In this document: positions 23,740-35,285 of the stretch, piece after piece
How positions within the stretch are numbered: position 1 is the stretch's first letter
How the letters are laid out: every line of letters starts with the position of its first letter
NCBI GenBank assembly: GCA_963693085.1
Contig: OY856410.1
Coordinates: forward strand, 561,151,906 to 561,215,905
Length of the DNA: 64,000 nt
Direction of reading: 5' to 3'
DNA from: Alisma plantago-aquatica
Taxonomy: Eukaryota; Streptophyta; Magnoliopsida; Alismatales; Alismataceae
Position numbers and translations under genes: made by a program
The notes under the pieces: model-generated
The model's input: the letters and a program-made list of their open reading frames with translations, nothing else
Databases searched by the model: none
What the model was told of the DNA's origin: nothing

Positions 23740-24908
23740 TCTTTTCATCAAGCATCTTGAAGGGAGCAAGAGGCTCCCTTTCCAACTTTGTCTTCAGATG
23801 TATATAGCTTGCAATGTTGTCTATTGACTTTAAAAACACCATCTTAGCCTTGTAGTTCAACAACTCCATATGGGAATATCTTCATTACAAGAAATGGACC
23901 GAACCACTTGGATCTTAATTTTCCAAGAAATAACTTGAAATTGGAGTTGAATAGCAGAAATTTGTCTCCTTCCTTGAAATCATTCCTACATATTCTCTTG
24001 TCATGCCAAGCCTTTGTTCTTTCCTTGTAGATCTTTGAATTATCATATGCATCTAGCCAGAGTTCCTCTAGCTCTTGCAGCTACAATAGACGTTTCTCAC
24101 CAGCCTTCCTCATGTCAAAGTTTAGGAATTTGATAGCCCATAAAGCATGGTGTTCTAGCTCTAGTGGAAAATGACAAGATTTACCACATACTAGCTTGAA
24201 TGGAGTTGTGCATATGATAGTTTTGTAAGCTGTTCGACATGCCCACAATGCATCATCTATCTTCAAAGCCCAATCCTTCCTTGAGCAAGACACAATCTTT
24301 TCTAGAATGCTTTTCAGCTGTCGATTGGAGACTTCTACTTGCCCAAAAGTTTGAGGATGGTAGAGCGTAGAGACTTTATGGGTGACTCCATACTTGGATA
24401 GAAGATTGTTGAACTGTTTCTCAACAAAATCTGTGCCTCCATCAGAAATCACAGCTCTAGGAACACCAAACTGGGGGAAATTGATTTTTTGGAATAGCTT
24501 GATTACAGATTTTGCATCCAGTGCTTGTATTGGGATGGCCTCAACCCATTTAGAAATATAATCACAAGCAAATAAGATGTATTGATATCCACAAGAAGAT
24601 GGGAAAGGTCCCATGTAATCAACTCCTCACACATCGAATACCTCAATCTCTAGTATGGAGTTAAGAGGCATATCATCGCGCCTTGATATTCCTCCAGCCC
24701 TTTGGCATTTATCACATGCCTTGACGAAATGGTTGACATCTTTGAATAAGGTTGGACAATAGAAACCATCTTGGAGAATCTTTGTTGCAGTCTTCTCTCC
24801 TCCAAAGTGACCTCCGTAAGGGGAAGCATGACATTCAGAAATGATTGTCACAATTTCCTCTTCAGAAGCACACCTCCGGATGTGGCTAACACTCCCCTGT
24901 TTGAACAA
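23740..24908 (-). pseudogene. Gypsy integrase segment
   Basis: The zinc-binding region has HASPYGGHFGGEKTATKIL and CDKCQRAGGISRRD. The core carries the catalytic Asp in VDYMGPFP, the second Asp in [14 protein letters not shown] and the Glu in [16 protein letters not shown] stop at 24625-24627 separates the zinc region from the core; more stops follow the C-terminal part near 24080. All three catalytic residues are present. Role: joining of element DNA to the chromosome. Confidence 0.85.
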
Positions 24909-26171
24909 TAAGGGATCATCCCAATAGTAGAACTTTACATCATGGAAAAACTTCTTCTTCTATTGATATGTCAAGTCTGGGGGCAGCTGTCCTGTGGCAA
25001 GAAAATTAGCAATGTCTGCAAACCATGGTGCTTGTGTGGTTGATAAGGCATAGAGTTTCTCAATCAACAATTGGTCCTTAATAGACAATAAATCTCCATC
25101 ATCTGTAGTCAACCGAGATAGATGATCAGCAACATTGTTCTCTACCCCCTTCTTATCCCGAATCTCAAGATCAAACTCTTAAAGAATCAACATCCAACAG
25201 ATGAGATGAGGTTTGACATCTTTCTTGTTAAGAAAATACTTAATGGAAACATGATCTGTATACACAATTACTTTGGATCCTACCAAATACTATTTGAATT
25301 TTTCAAAGGCGTATACCATAGCGAGCATATCCTTCTCGGTGGTTGTATAATTGATTTGTGCCTCATCTAAGGTTTTTCTTGCATAGTATATGGAATGAAG
25401 CTTCTTATCTTTCTGTTGTCCAATAACTTCCCCTACTACATAGTCACTCGCATCACATTTTAATTTGAAAGGGGCACTCCAGTCTGGTGGTTGGATGATT
25501 GGGGCTGAAACAAGGGCTTCTTTGAGCTTGTTGAAAGCTGTGTGACAGTCATCATTAAATATGAATTCAGCATCTTTTGTGAGCAAAGAACATAATGGTT
25601 TTGCAATCTTAGAGAAATCTTTAATGAATATCCTATAGAACCCTGCATGACCGAGGAAACTATGGATGTCCTTGACTAAAGAAGGAGTAGACATCTTCTC
25701 AATAGCTTCCACCTTAGCCTTGTCAACATCAATACCCTTATGAGATACAATATGGACTAGTACTACACCGAATTGTACCATGAAATGGCACTTCTCCCAG
25801 TTTAGTACTAGGTTAACCTTTTTGCAATGGGCTAATACTAGTGAAAAATTACATAAACATTGATCAAAGGAATCTCTGTAAATGCTAAAATCATCCATGA
25901 ATATTTCTGTTATGTTTTCAATAAAATCAGAGAAAATAGCCATCATGCAGCATTGAAACATCATTGGGGCATTACAAAGACCGAAAGGCATGCGACGGTA
26001 AGCATAGGTTCCATAGGTGCATGTAAAAGTGGTTTTCTCTTAGTTGGGAGGGTAGATAGAAATCTAGAAAAACCCAGAATACCCATCCATGTAGCAAAAG
26101 TTAGAATGTTTTGCAAGTCGTTCAAGCATCAAATCAATAAATGGCAAAGGAAAATGATCTTTGCGAGTTGA
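24909..26171 (-). pseudogene. Gypsy reverse transcriptase and RNase H segment
   Basis: RT is marked by WCMCIDYWLLNKSTRKDHFP and FPLPFIDLMLERLA upstream, then MPFGLCNAPMMFQ and the catalytic FMDDFSIY with Asp-Asp (25290-25991). RNase H follows with [49 protein letters not shown] and NNVADHLSRL. Stops occur at about 26040 and at 25288, so the polyprotein is split. The motifs are typical of Athila-group gypsy pol. Confidence 0.85.
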
Positions 26172-27443
26172 TTTATTCAAGAGCCAGTAGTCAATGCACA
26201 TGCACCAACTTGTGACTACACGTGTTTGTATTAACTCGTCATTATCTCCCTTAATGATAGTTGCACCCCCCTTCTTAGGTACCACATGAATGGAACTAAC
26301 CCAGGGGCTATCACTTATAGGATAAATGATACCGGTGTCTACTAACTTAAAATTTTCCTTTTTAACCACTTCAACCATGTTTTGATTTAAATGTCTAGGT
26401 TGTTCAACAATAGATTTAGCAACATCCTCCATGTTTATTCTATGCATGAAAATGGAAGGATGGATTCCCTTTAAATCATCAATAGAGTAACCAATGATAT
26501 CTTTATACAAACACAATTCAGCAAGTAATTTATTTTCTTGTTCATTGGGTAACTCATCATTGATTATCACAGGAGAAGTAGGATTGGAGTCAAGAAATGC
26601 ATACATCAACCCTGGTGGAAGGGCTTTGAGCTCTACCTTTCTCCTAGCTGAATTTTCTTTGTCTTCATCATCAACAAGTGAAGTGTCTTCATTAATAGCA
26701 TTTGATTGAGTGATAGAAAGTCCTCCTAAATTTTTAGATTCGTTGTTTGTAACTTCATCTTCATCAAAGTAATTTAATATTAAATTATCAACATCATGAT
26801 TTTTCTCCACAATAGAATCAATAGAGTCTATAAAATAGAGCTCTTCTACCTGTGAAGGTGCCTTCATGGAATCATACACAGAAAAATCCATGGCTTCTTC
26901 ATCAACCTGGAGTGTAAGTTTGCCCTCTCGGACATCAACAAGGCATCCAACAATTCTGAATAAGGGTCTCCCAAAGATAATAGGATTGGAAGGAGCTTCT
27001 ACCATGTATAACACAACAAAATCACAAGGAATGTAAATTTTATCAATTTGCACTAACACATCCTCCACAATACCTTTGGGATATTTGATGGAATGATTGG
27101 CTAGTTCAATGGCCATCTTTGTAGGATTCAAATCTCCAAGATCTAGCTCCTTCCATACGGTAGACAAAATGAGACTAATGCTAGCTCCAAGGTCTACAAG
27201 ACCTTTGTCAAATGTGGTGTTGCTAATCTTGTAAGGTAGAGTGAAACCTCCCAAGTCATGTAGCTTCTCAGGAAGTCTATTTTGAATAATTGAACTTATT
27301 CTTTTAGAAAGCATGACGGTTTCAACCTGGTCCACCTTCCTCCTCTTGGTGAGGATGTCTTTCAGAAACTTGGCGTACGAAGGCATCTCAGCTATAACTT
27401 CATCCATTAGAAGGTTGACATGGAGTTTGTTTAGGATATCCAT
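26172..27443 (-). pseudogene. Gypsy protease and pol linker
   Basis: A long open minus frame (26064-27443) starts with the gag-pol linker MDILNKLHVNLLMDEV. The protease follows with DLGASISLILSTVWK (active-site Asp with the DLGAS motif of the Athila group) and IIFGRPLFRIVGC. A variable acidic linker then leads to the RT start. The frame is 459 codons, the longest surviving piece of this element. Confidence 0.8.
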
Positions 27444-28150
27444 GATTTCCTAAACTTTTAGTCCTCCTTTTTATTTGCAAGTCTTTGTGGGAATGGTGCA
27501 TTTTCTTTGTAAAAAGGTGGTACCTCAGTTGTACCTTTTCCTTTGTCACCAATAGGGATGTAAAACTTATCTTCATCAGTGGCCTCAACACTCTTCTCCT
27601 TGGGTGGAGAAGGTCTTTGGATTTTTGCTCCACTCCTCAAGGTGATAACATTCGCCTGCTGTCTTGGATTCACCTTTGGTTGGCTTGGAAGAGAACCAGA
27701 TTGAGTGTTCTTTTGTTGCGCCTAGGCCTACTAGGCAATTTGGTTCTCCAACATCCTTGTATGAGTGGAAATTCCATCCACTTTTGCATAGAGTTGGGCA
27801 ATTACGTCCTTCAACAATTTGTCATTGCCCCTGAACTCGTCATTTTGCTGCGCTTGAGTAGAAAAAAAAATTCTCCATCATAGTCTCCAAGGAAGAACTT
27901 TGAGATTATTGTTGTTGTTGGTAACCCCTATTGTTTTTGAAGCCTGGGAGATTCCCATTTGTTTGTCGATTGAAATGTTGTTGTTGTTGTGGTTTCTACT
28001 GTCCTTACTGAAAGTTTTGGGCATTGCTTGTGTTCTGGTAATAGAAATTAGGATGATCTCTCCATCCCGAATTGTAGGTGTTGGAATAGGGATTGTATTG
28101 CTTTTTACCCTATATCCCAATGACATTCACTTGCTCTTGGTTGTATTGAT
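27444..28150 (-). pseudogene. Gypsy gag C-terminal remnant
   Basis: The minus frame 27458-27673 contains NVITLRSGAKIQRPSPP, a segment conserved at the gag-protease junction of Athila elements. Further right the translation is broken but shows YNSGWRDHPNFYYQN and a Gln/Asn-rich stretch, also typical. The N-terminal capsid part is missing. The plus-strand frames here are shadows. Confidence 0.7.
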
Positions 28151-28440
28151 TCATGTAAGGTTAATCCCTTTCAAACAAAAAGCATATTTGAGGTGCATTT
28201 CCATTATACCATTAAAAATTGACATAAGATCGTTGACCCACTTTCCAAAGAAGGGTTTATGAGGGACCTCAAGGAAAAATTTCAATGAGATAACCTTGCT
28301 TAATGTTTATGCCTTTCTTGAATAAAACAAGTAGGTCAATCGTGTTTTGTTCCCTTACCTAAAGGATACAAGTAGGTATAATAAGATTTACATAATGTAC
28401 GTATATGATTATGTTTGTAATTTTGTTAACATAGTATATG
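28151..28440. other. Unassigned stretch between Athila gag and the CACTA element
   Basis: AT-rich; no LTR or primer site recognised, so the Athila-like element seems to end here without its 5' LTR. It ends with the ATG duplicated by CACTA insertion. Confidence 0.5.
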
Positions 28441-28806
28441 CACTACTACAGAAGTGCCTTTTAGTGTCGGTTGTTTAACCCCCTTTGGCGTCGGTTTCTG
28501 AACGACGCCTATGTGGGCACCGCTAAAAGGTTGGACACTTCAGCGTCGGTTAAAAAACCGACGCCTATTTAACATAAAGGCGTCGGTTTATTATAAAACA
28601 CCGACGCCAAAAGGGTTCGCGCCACAGAAAACAACGTCATCTAGGACGCTTTCTGCGTCGGTTATATACTAAACAACCGACGCAGAAAAGTGTCCTAGAT
28701 GACTCCCATTTCCTGTAGCGCGAACACTTTTGGCGTCGGTGTTCAACAAAAAACCGACGCTGTAAGTCTGTGCTGACGGTTATCGGTAAATAACCGACGC
28801 CTATAT
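28441..28806 (+). repeat. Left subterminal repeats (GGCGTCGGTT / AACCGACGCC)
   Basis: About twelve copies in 365 bp, often paired as inverted repeats with 4-10 bp loops. Such arrays are the binding sites of the accessory TnpA-type protein in En/Spm elements. Which protein binds here is inference. Confidence 0.85.
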
Positions 28807-29063
28807 CTATTTTTTTTTATAAATCTGTTTGCAGGCCTGCTGTGGCTGGTCAGCAGGATGAGAACCTGCAATTCAGTTTTTTGAACTGTAGGTTTACGAC
28901 ATCCATTGATATCAGCCTACAAACAGGCCACAAACCTGCAAAATTAACATAAAAAGATTCACACAAGTAGATACATTCAGACATCAATTCAATTGTCACG
29001 TTCACACATATAGAATCATTCAAATACATGTTTTAACATTCAGAAACATTCATTTACAAAGTA

Positions 29064-32000
29064 TCATTCATCATCACTATCAACATCCCAATTATATCTT
29101 ACATTTGCCACTGTTTGTACAGCTATTGCCCATTCTTCTCTTACTTCATTTAATGCTTCCCTCGTATATGGAGCATGTACATTTTTTAAGCGTTTGCCTA
29201 TAGTGTGGTCAGTTTTAAACACCTGCAAAGAGAATGATGTATATATATAAGTAATAATATAAAAATAAGATTGATATATTTCATACTAACTAATGAGACT
29301 ATATATAATACCTCATGTATGGTATCGATGTCCAATGCGGCATGTTTGATAATCATCTGCATAAATCGCATCACATAGTATGCGCATGCCCAGCCATTGT
29401 CTTGTGTAGCGCACTATAAATTGAAACATACAAAATAATACAACTAAGCACAATTCACATCAATAATATATACATTGGAGTTGGGGAGTCAGGAACTTAC
29501 TTTTACGTTCTCCCAAGACAATGGCTGGTTCTTTTTCCTTGGGACCTTTCCTCCAGCATTTTTGAATGCATCTAAACCCCTACATGTTAATATAACACAC
29601 TAAGTTGCATAAGTAAATAGTAATGTAATAAAAGATGTTAACGGATATAAAAAATGAAATATTTCTCACCAGAATAATGCCATTCTCATTACGTGTCCAA
29701 TTTTAGTGTTTAATGTACTTCCTGCGGGATCTAGATAATAAACAGTGAACGTCCCGGGGACAATAACTAGTAACTCCCAATGTCTACCACTAGAGGTAAA
29801 AAGTTAACAATTAATAACTCAAAATGCAAAATAATAATGGAATTTTCTTAAGTCCAAATTATAAATAAAGCAAACTTACTTGACATTGAATGGAGCTATT
29901 ATTATCGTCTTCATTTGATGACCAAAAATTGTAAAAGCATCTATACAGTATTGTTGAACACTATCAGGGTCTTTAGCTACCATACTAATCAATGATGGAA
30001 TCAAAAATCCCACATGATCATATGCAAATTGTTTGCAATGATCTTCGATTAAGTAGCTGCAAAACATATAGACATATGCATTAATATATAATAAACTAGA
30101 TCACCAGATCTTACACAAGGTATATGGATGTATAAACAAGATCTCACCTTATCCATGTCTCTATCATTGATGTATTCAACCAATCATACATAAACAGCTC
30201 AATAATATCTTGTATAAATAAAGAGATGTCGTATGATTGACCTGCATAATCCGCATCTAAAGAAACAATTATAGGGCAAAGTATATTATGTGCCTGTAGC
30301 CAACATGCCATTCCCCTACAAGCAGGACCTAACGGGTATTGTAGGTCAGTTGGAACCCAAGTTGGTAATGCAGGAATTGGAGGTGGAGGCCTAGGTGCTC
30401 CTGGTGTCTTCTTTTTAACCTGTATATATAATTTCAGATCAGTTGACATCATATATACACATTAACCGTCTAAATCAATATAAATTTATCTTACAATTTC
30501 AGTCGTGTAGAGGACATCTGCTTTGGGCCACAATATGACCCCGCTTTCTGCCTCACCAAGTGTATCAATATCTGGGTGGGCATATGCCAACTCAACTTCC
30601 CTCCAATCGGGTAATACATGTATCAGGCTCACACGAATGTAGCCCTGCGGCATTGGAGTCCCATGAAACGTTGCCCCAGGAAGGGACTGGTAAGCTTGCG
30701 CCTCTGCAACAACATAGTTTTCCATTCTTAAGCGGCATGGCTTCAATGCCTACAAATTTACGTAAAGAATGTTATACATATATACATATCATCTTGAAAA
30801 CATATCATCTTGAAAAGACTAGCTACAATGTCATAAATAATACTTACAGCAGACGTGTTAGGCGATGGGTCTCCAGGATTACTTGCAGTCTGTGCACCAG
30901 GAGAAGAGTGGGTCGACATAGGCTGATTGGAAGCCTGAGATGCCTGCCACCGCAGCAATTCTTCCTTGACCTTCTCAGCAACCACATCATTGAGCTTCTT
31001 AGCAACTATATCCTCGACTCTCTTATTCTCCTATACATGGATAAAACAAATATTAGCTTTTTATTAATGAATTTCCTTTTGCAGTAACATTATAAAAATA
31101 GAATATGTTACCTCTTCTTGAGAAAGTCCCGCTCTGGGTTTGCGCTGGGATGGCCCAAAGAATGCTTTGATGCCCACACCAGCGCCGGCACCTCTAACAC
31201 GTCCAGGATGCTCTGGGTTACCCAGAGCAACTGTCAATTCATCCCTTGTGCCCTGAGGGATGAACGTGCCTTGTTTCCTCTGCTCGTGCAGCTCCCGCTA
31301 ATCACCATAAACAAAAATTGGTAAGTTAACACCACAAATAATCAATATTCAAATGATTGCTCTAAGAGTTGTATTTTACCATTTTTGCAGCCGCCTCAGC
31401 AGTTTCGGGCTTCTTTATTTCACCCTTCTTGTTTTTCCTGCCAGCTATCCAGATATCATGGCGAGGGAAGGGTGTGGCCGCAGACTCCTGAGTAGTCGCA
31501 GACTCCTGAGTAGCCGCAGACTCCGCCTGTAGTCTTTGGCGAACGCTTGCATAGCCTTTTGGACCCATAGTATGGTCATGTACATTCAGTGCACGCCTTG
31601 CTTTTTGTGCGTCACTGAGGGCCTAGTTAGTATGCACATTTATAATTAGGTTAGTAGCACTAAATGTTAATCTTGAATAGGTGAATACAATGTATATTAA
31701 TTAAAATGGGAGTGACGCCTAATACCTTGAATTCTTTAGATTTTCTTGAAGCAACAAAATTGTCCCAATCTTCTTTGTCCAAGAAGTTCCATTGTTCAAG
31801 GGATGACTTCTTCTTCTTATCACCCTGTCTTATGTATTCTCTGTTCAGATTTGTCCTGTAATTCCTAAGCATCTTTCCAGCGCGTTGCATCACACTTTTA
31901 CGATGCAACATCTCATCCAATGCAAACAGATTCTGTAAAATAGAAATGTTATTAACTAGTACCAAAAATATAATTGCAAATAATAGAATTTGTAATCTAC

Positions 32001-32525
32001 AAAATAGAATTGCAAATAATAATAACTCACGCATAAATCTTTCCATATCAAGTCTTTCTTCGCCTGAGGAACTTTATGCCAATTATCATACTTAATACCA
32101 CAATGGCTTCGAGTGACAACCCCAAGATAGTTTATAAAATTATTGCGGTTCACTCCAATTGCATTCCCTCCATTATCAAACTCCACAACCAATTTGGATC
32201 CACTGCCACTCAGCGCAAGTAACTTTTTCAACAGAGTGATACCCCTTTTCTTGTTAAGTTTTTGTTGCTGCGCATCAAGTTGCTCAATTGCTTCAGTGGG
32301 TAGCTGTGCATCATCAACCTAAAATTTGACAAAAATAAACACACTGAATTAAGCCAATATAGAAATACAGGATATATGACATAACTAGAAGATAATGAAT
32401 TTTATAGAAATACGGGATATGTTTTTAGAACTTACGTTGGTATCCTCGCCATGCTCGTCATGGACAGCATGCTCATCATGGACTTCATGCTCATCATGGA
32501 CATCATTCTCATCAAGGTGAGCCAT
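29064..32525 (-). CDS. CACTA second gene: Transposase_24-like domain plus Ulp1-type cysteine protease
   Basis: Thirteen exons join in frame into 786 codons with GT-AG at every border: 32525-32436, 32318-32031, 31932-31726, 31622-31380, 31297-31112, 31030-30848, 30749-30495, 30419-30148, 30056-29880, 29789-29670, 29579-29501, 29413-29312, 29222-29064. Residues 1-30 are an acidic His-rich repeat (HDEHEVHDEHAVHDEH). Residues about 75-330 match the plant Ptta/En/Spm transposase family (FINYLGVVTRSH, WNFLDKEDWDNFV, GTRDELTVALGNPEHPGR). The C-terminus is a Ulp1/C48 peptidase fold with His637 (GRHWELLVI), Asp654 (YYLDPAG), Gln704 and Cys710 (QDNGWAC), a complete catalytic set. The start codon lies directly after a 5'-UTR splice acceptor. 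Exons were joined by eye; small errors are possible. Family role: probably terminal-repeat binding, while the protease (SUMO-type) target is unknown. Confidence 0.85.
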
Positions 32526-34575
32526 CTGAAAATTTCATTAAAAAGGAAAACATTTAGCATTTGTATCAACTAGAATAAGGAAAACATTTAGCATTTGTAT
32601 AAACATACATGTCTCTAAAATTGTGATCTTTTATCAATTAGCAATCCTTCAATGTACAAGTAATATAAAAAACAATGATTGTTCACATTCTAGGCCAACA
32701 AACACATGTGATGTCATTCTTATATATAATAAATGTGTACCACCTATCCCATCCTTGAACACCTAATCTCACTAGTAAGTGTATAATGTGTATTGGGTTT
32801 TCAAGAAAATTTCGGCAGCATTTCCCCGCTGTTCTCTAAGTACATATGTACTTAGAGAACAAACGGGGAAATGCTACCAAAATTTTCTCGAAAACTCAAT
32901 ACACATTATACACTTACATCCTAAGTGAGATTAGGTGTTCAAGAACAGTCCCAAACCGGGGACTATCCAAGATTTACTCCTAATGAGTAAATCTTGGACG
33001 GGTTTCTAGGCCAACAAACACAATAATAGATATCTACAATGAAGCTGGACTCCATACAAACAATATATAATTTAGTGATTGTTCATTCTAATTTATATCA
33101 ATGTACAAGTAATATAAAAAACAATGATTGTTCACATTCTAGGCCAACAAACACATGTGATGTCATTCTTATATATAATAAATGTGTACCACCTATCCCA
33201 TCCTTGAACACCTAATCTCACTAGTAAGTGTATAATGTGTATTGGGTTTTCAAGAAAATTTCGGCAGCATTTCCCCGCTGTTCTCTAAGTACATATGTAC
33301 TTAGAGAACAAACGGGGAAATGCTACCAAAATTTTCTCGAAAACTCAATACACATTATACACTTACATCCTAAGTGAGATTAGGTGTTCAAGAACAGTCC
33401 CAAACCGGGGACTATCCAAGATTTACTCCTAATGAGTAAATCTTGGACGGGTTTCTAGGCCAACAAACACAATAATAGATATCTACAATGAAGCCGGACT
33501 CCATACAAACAGTATATAATTTAGTGATTGTTCATTCTAATTTATATCAATGTACAAGTAATATAAAAAACAATGATTGTTCACATTCTAGGCCAACAAA
33601 CACATGTGATGTCATTCTTATATATAATAAATGTGTACCACCTATCCCATCCTTGAACACCTAATCTCACTAGTAAGTGTATAATGTGTATTGGGTTTTC
33701 AAGAAAATTTCGGCAGCATTTCCCCGCTGTTCTCTAAGTACATATGTACTTAGAGAACAAACGGGGAAATGCTACCAAAATTTTCTCGAAAACTCAATAC
33801 ACATTATACACTTACATCCTAAGTGAGATTAGGTGTTCAAGAACAGTCCCAAACCGGGGACTATCCAAGATTTACTCCTAATGAGTAAATCTTGGACGGG
33901 TTTCTAGGCCAACAAATAATGTGTTGTCATTCTTATACCTAAAATCCTAGTTCTTCAAATTAGGGTGATTATTGATGTCTTTAAAAGCATGATTGGCAAT
34001 TTAGGGAAAAGTTCATCATTTAAATTCCAAGCATTCACATGTGTGCATTATAGTTCATCATTAAGCAAGAAGGGTGATTAGGATTCTCAATATACTCAAC
34101 AATAAAATAAGTTAAACATGTGTGCATTACAGTTCATCATTTACATTCCAAACATGTCACATGTGTGCATTACAGTTCATCATCAAGATATCTATAACTT
34201 ACTTAAACATTCAATTATGAAGTAAATATACACTTAATTAAGAATAGCATGACACACAAAGTTGCAGTCAACATCATTATGTTTTGTTCTATCATGGACT
34301 ATCAGATTGGTATATCACATATGTATCAGTACATTATTAAATAAACACAATCAGTAAATAACTTTTAGCAAAAAATCCACTAGACGTGCAGCCTAGACGT
34401 GCCCTGGCGCCGCCCAAGCATCTGCCCAGAGGCCTATCTAGGTAGGGCACCTGGGCTTGGGACCCTAGGCGTGCCCTGGCACCTACTTAGGCGCTGCCTG
34501 CGTGAGTTCTAGGTTGGTGGCGGCAGAGAAAAGCAAGGCAGAGGACAAAAAAGGTGGTGAAGGTTTGTGGGTTAC
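32526..34575 (-). other. 5'-UTR intron of the CACTA gene
   Basis: A donor (GCAAG|GTAAC) at 34576/34575 and an acceptor (TTTTCAG|ATGG) at 32526 define an intron of about 2.05 kb just before the start codon. It contains the 449-bp tandem repeats with their foldbacks. Inferred from splice signals only. Confidence 0.5.
32651..33916. repeat. 449-bp tandem repeat, about 2.8 copies, each with a 190-bp foldback
   Basis: Copies start at 32651, 33100 and 33549; the third stops at about 33916. They differ at only a few bases, so the amplification is recent. Each copy has a near-perfect palindrome (32753-32945, then +449 and +898) centred on TACATATGTA with arms of about 95 bp. A smaller palindrome follows, AAGATTTACTC ... 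GAGTAAATCTT. No coding sequence. Confidence 0.93.
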
Positions 34576-34904
34576 CTTGCACGAGGACAGCACGAGTAAA
34601 GCTGCTTCTACCGGCGGGGGCGGAGGTGACGACGACAGAACTGTAGCTGCTTCTACTGGCGGCGACGACTAGAGGAGAGCAGGGGCGGTGGGCAACGACC
34701 GGCGGCGACGAGCGGACAGCAGCAGTAGCAGGGGCGGCGGAGAAGAAGGACGCCGGAGATGGGGTGCCGGAGAGAAGCGCCGAAGAGCAGCAGCAGCAGA
34801 GAAGCGCCGGAAAGTCGTCGCAACAGGGAAAATCGCCGCAATAGAGTAGCAATGAAACAGAAGAAAGGGGAAGAGTCGGGCGATCGCGGGGGGTTATAAG
34901 TTCC
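34381..34904 (-). promoter_or_regulatory. GC-rich leader and probable promoter of the CACTA gene
   Basis: 34383-34497 contains repeated GCCCTGGCGCC / CCTAGGCG-type units. 34500-34900 is rich in CGG and GCAGCAGCAG runs, unlike the AT-rich surroundings. On the minus strand it lies upstream of the UTR intron donor (34575), so it is a likely first exon with promoter at the inner edge of the right subterminal repeats. The minus frames here (34487-34852 and 34653-34907) are low-complexity Ser/Ala/Pro and are not taken as genes. Confidence 0.45.
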
Positions 34905-35282
34905 CAAATAGCGTCGGTTGTTTACAACAACCGACGCCTAAACATCTTTAGCATCAGTTGGTTGAAACAACCGACGTCCAATTGGGCGATATTTTCATGG
35001 AAATTTTTGGCGGGAACCACCTTCAGCGTCGGTTAGAGAGGGATAACTGATGCTGAAAATGACACTATTTTATTTATCGAAAAATGGATTTCACGGGCGA
35101 CTTTAAGCGTTGGTTGTTTATAAAAAACCGACGCTTAATACAAAGCGGTACCCGTGTCTGGCTGGTCTTCGAATATAGACGTCGGTTTTGTTAAACAACC
35201 GACGCCTTATATGTTAGGCGTCGGTTTTCCTTAATAACCGACGCCCAGAAAAGCGACACTGAATGCTATTTATGTAGTAGTG
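34905..35282 (-). repeat. Right subterminal repeats of the CACTA element
   Basis: About a dozen CGTCGGTT / AACCGACG copies in 378 bp, mirroring the left end, followed by the terminal GTAGTAGTG. Some copies are mutated (AGCATCAGTT, GCGTTGGTT). Confidence 0.85.
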
Positions 35283-35285
35283 ATG

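Larger units (their letters stand above)
18515..28150 (-). mobile_element. Athila-like Ty3/gypsy retrotransposon, lacking its 5' end
   Basis: On the minus strand the order is gag tail, protease, RT, RNase H, integrase, a spacer, an Athila ORF, a polypurine tract and a 3' LTR. RT before integrase makes it Ty3/gypsy; the extra ORF after pol and the protease motif point to the Athila group. No 5' LTR or primer site is found right of about 28150, so the left part of gag and the whole 5' LTR are lost. All genes have stops. Candidate LTR borders are TG at 18515 and CA at 20070. Confidence 0.8.
28441..35282 (-). mobile_element. CACTA (En/Spm) DNA transposon, internally deleted
   Basis: The left end is CACTACTACAGAAGTGCC. 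The right end, read on the minus strand, is CACTACTACATAAATAGC. Both are flanked by ATG (28438-28440 and 35283-35285), a 3-bp target duplication as expected for the superfamily. Subterminal regions of about 370 bp carry about a dozen copies each of GGCGTCGGTT in both orientations. The 6.8-kb body holds one minus-strand gene and a foldback leader, but no TNP2 transposase. It would therefore depend on a partner for movement. Confidence 0.93.

Noticed and set aside
27878..28262. Frames on both strands opposite the gag tail
   Set aside because: Out-of-frame shadows; the correct minus frame shows a Gln/Asn-rich gag end with stops.
34487..34907. Ser/Ala/Pro/Arg-rich minus frames near the right end of the CACTA element
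   Set aside because: Low-complexity translations of the GC-rich leader; better explained as 5'-UTR and promoter.
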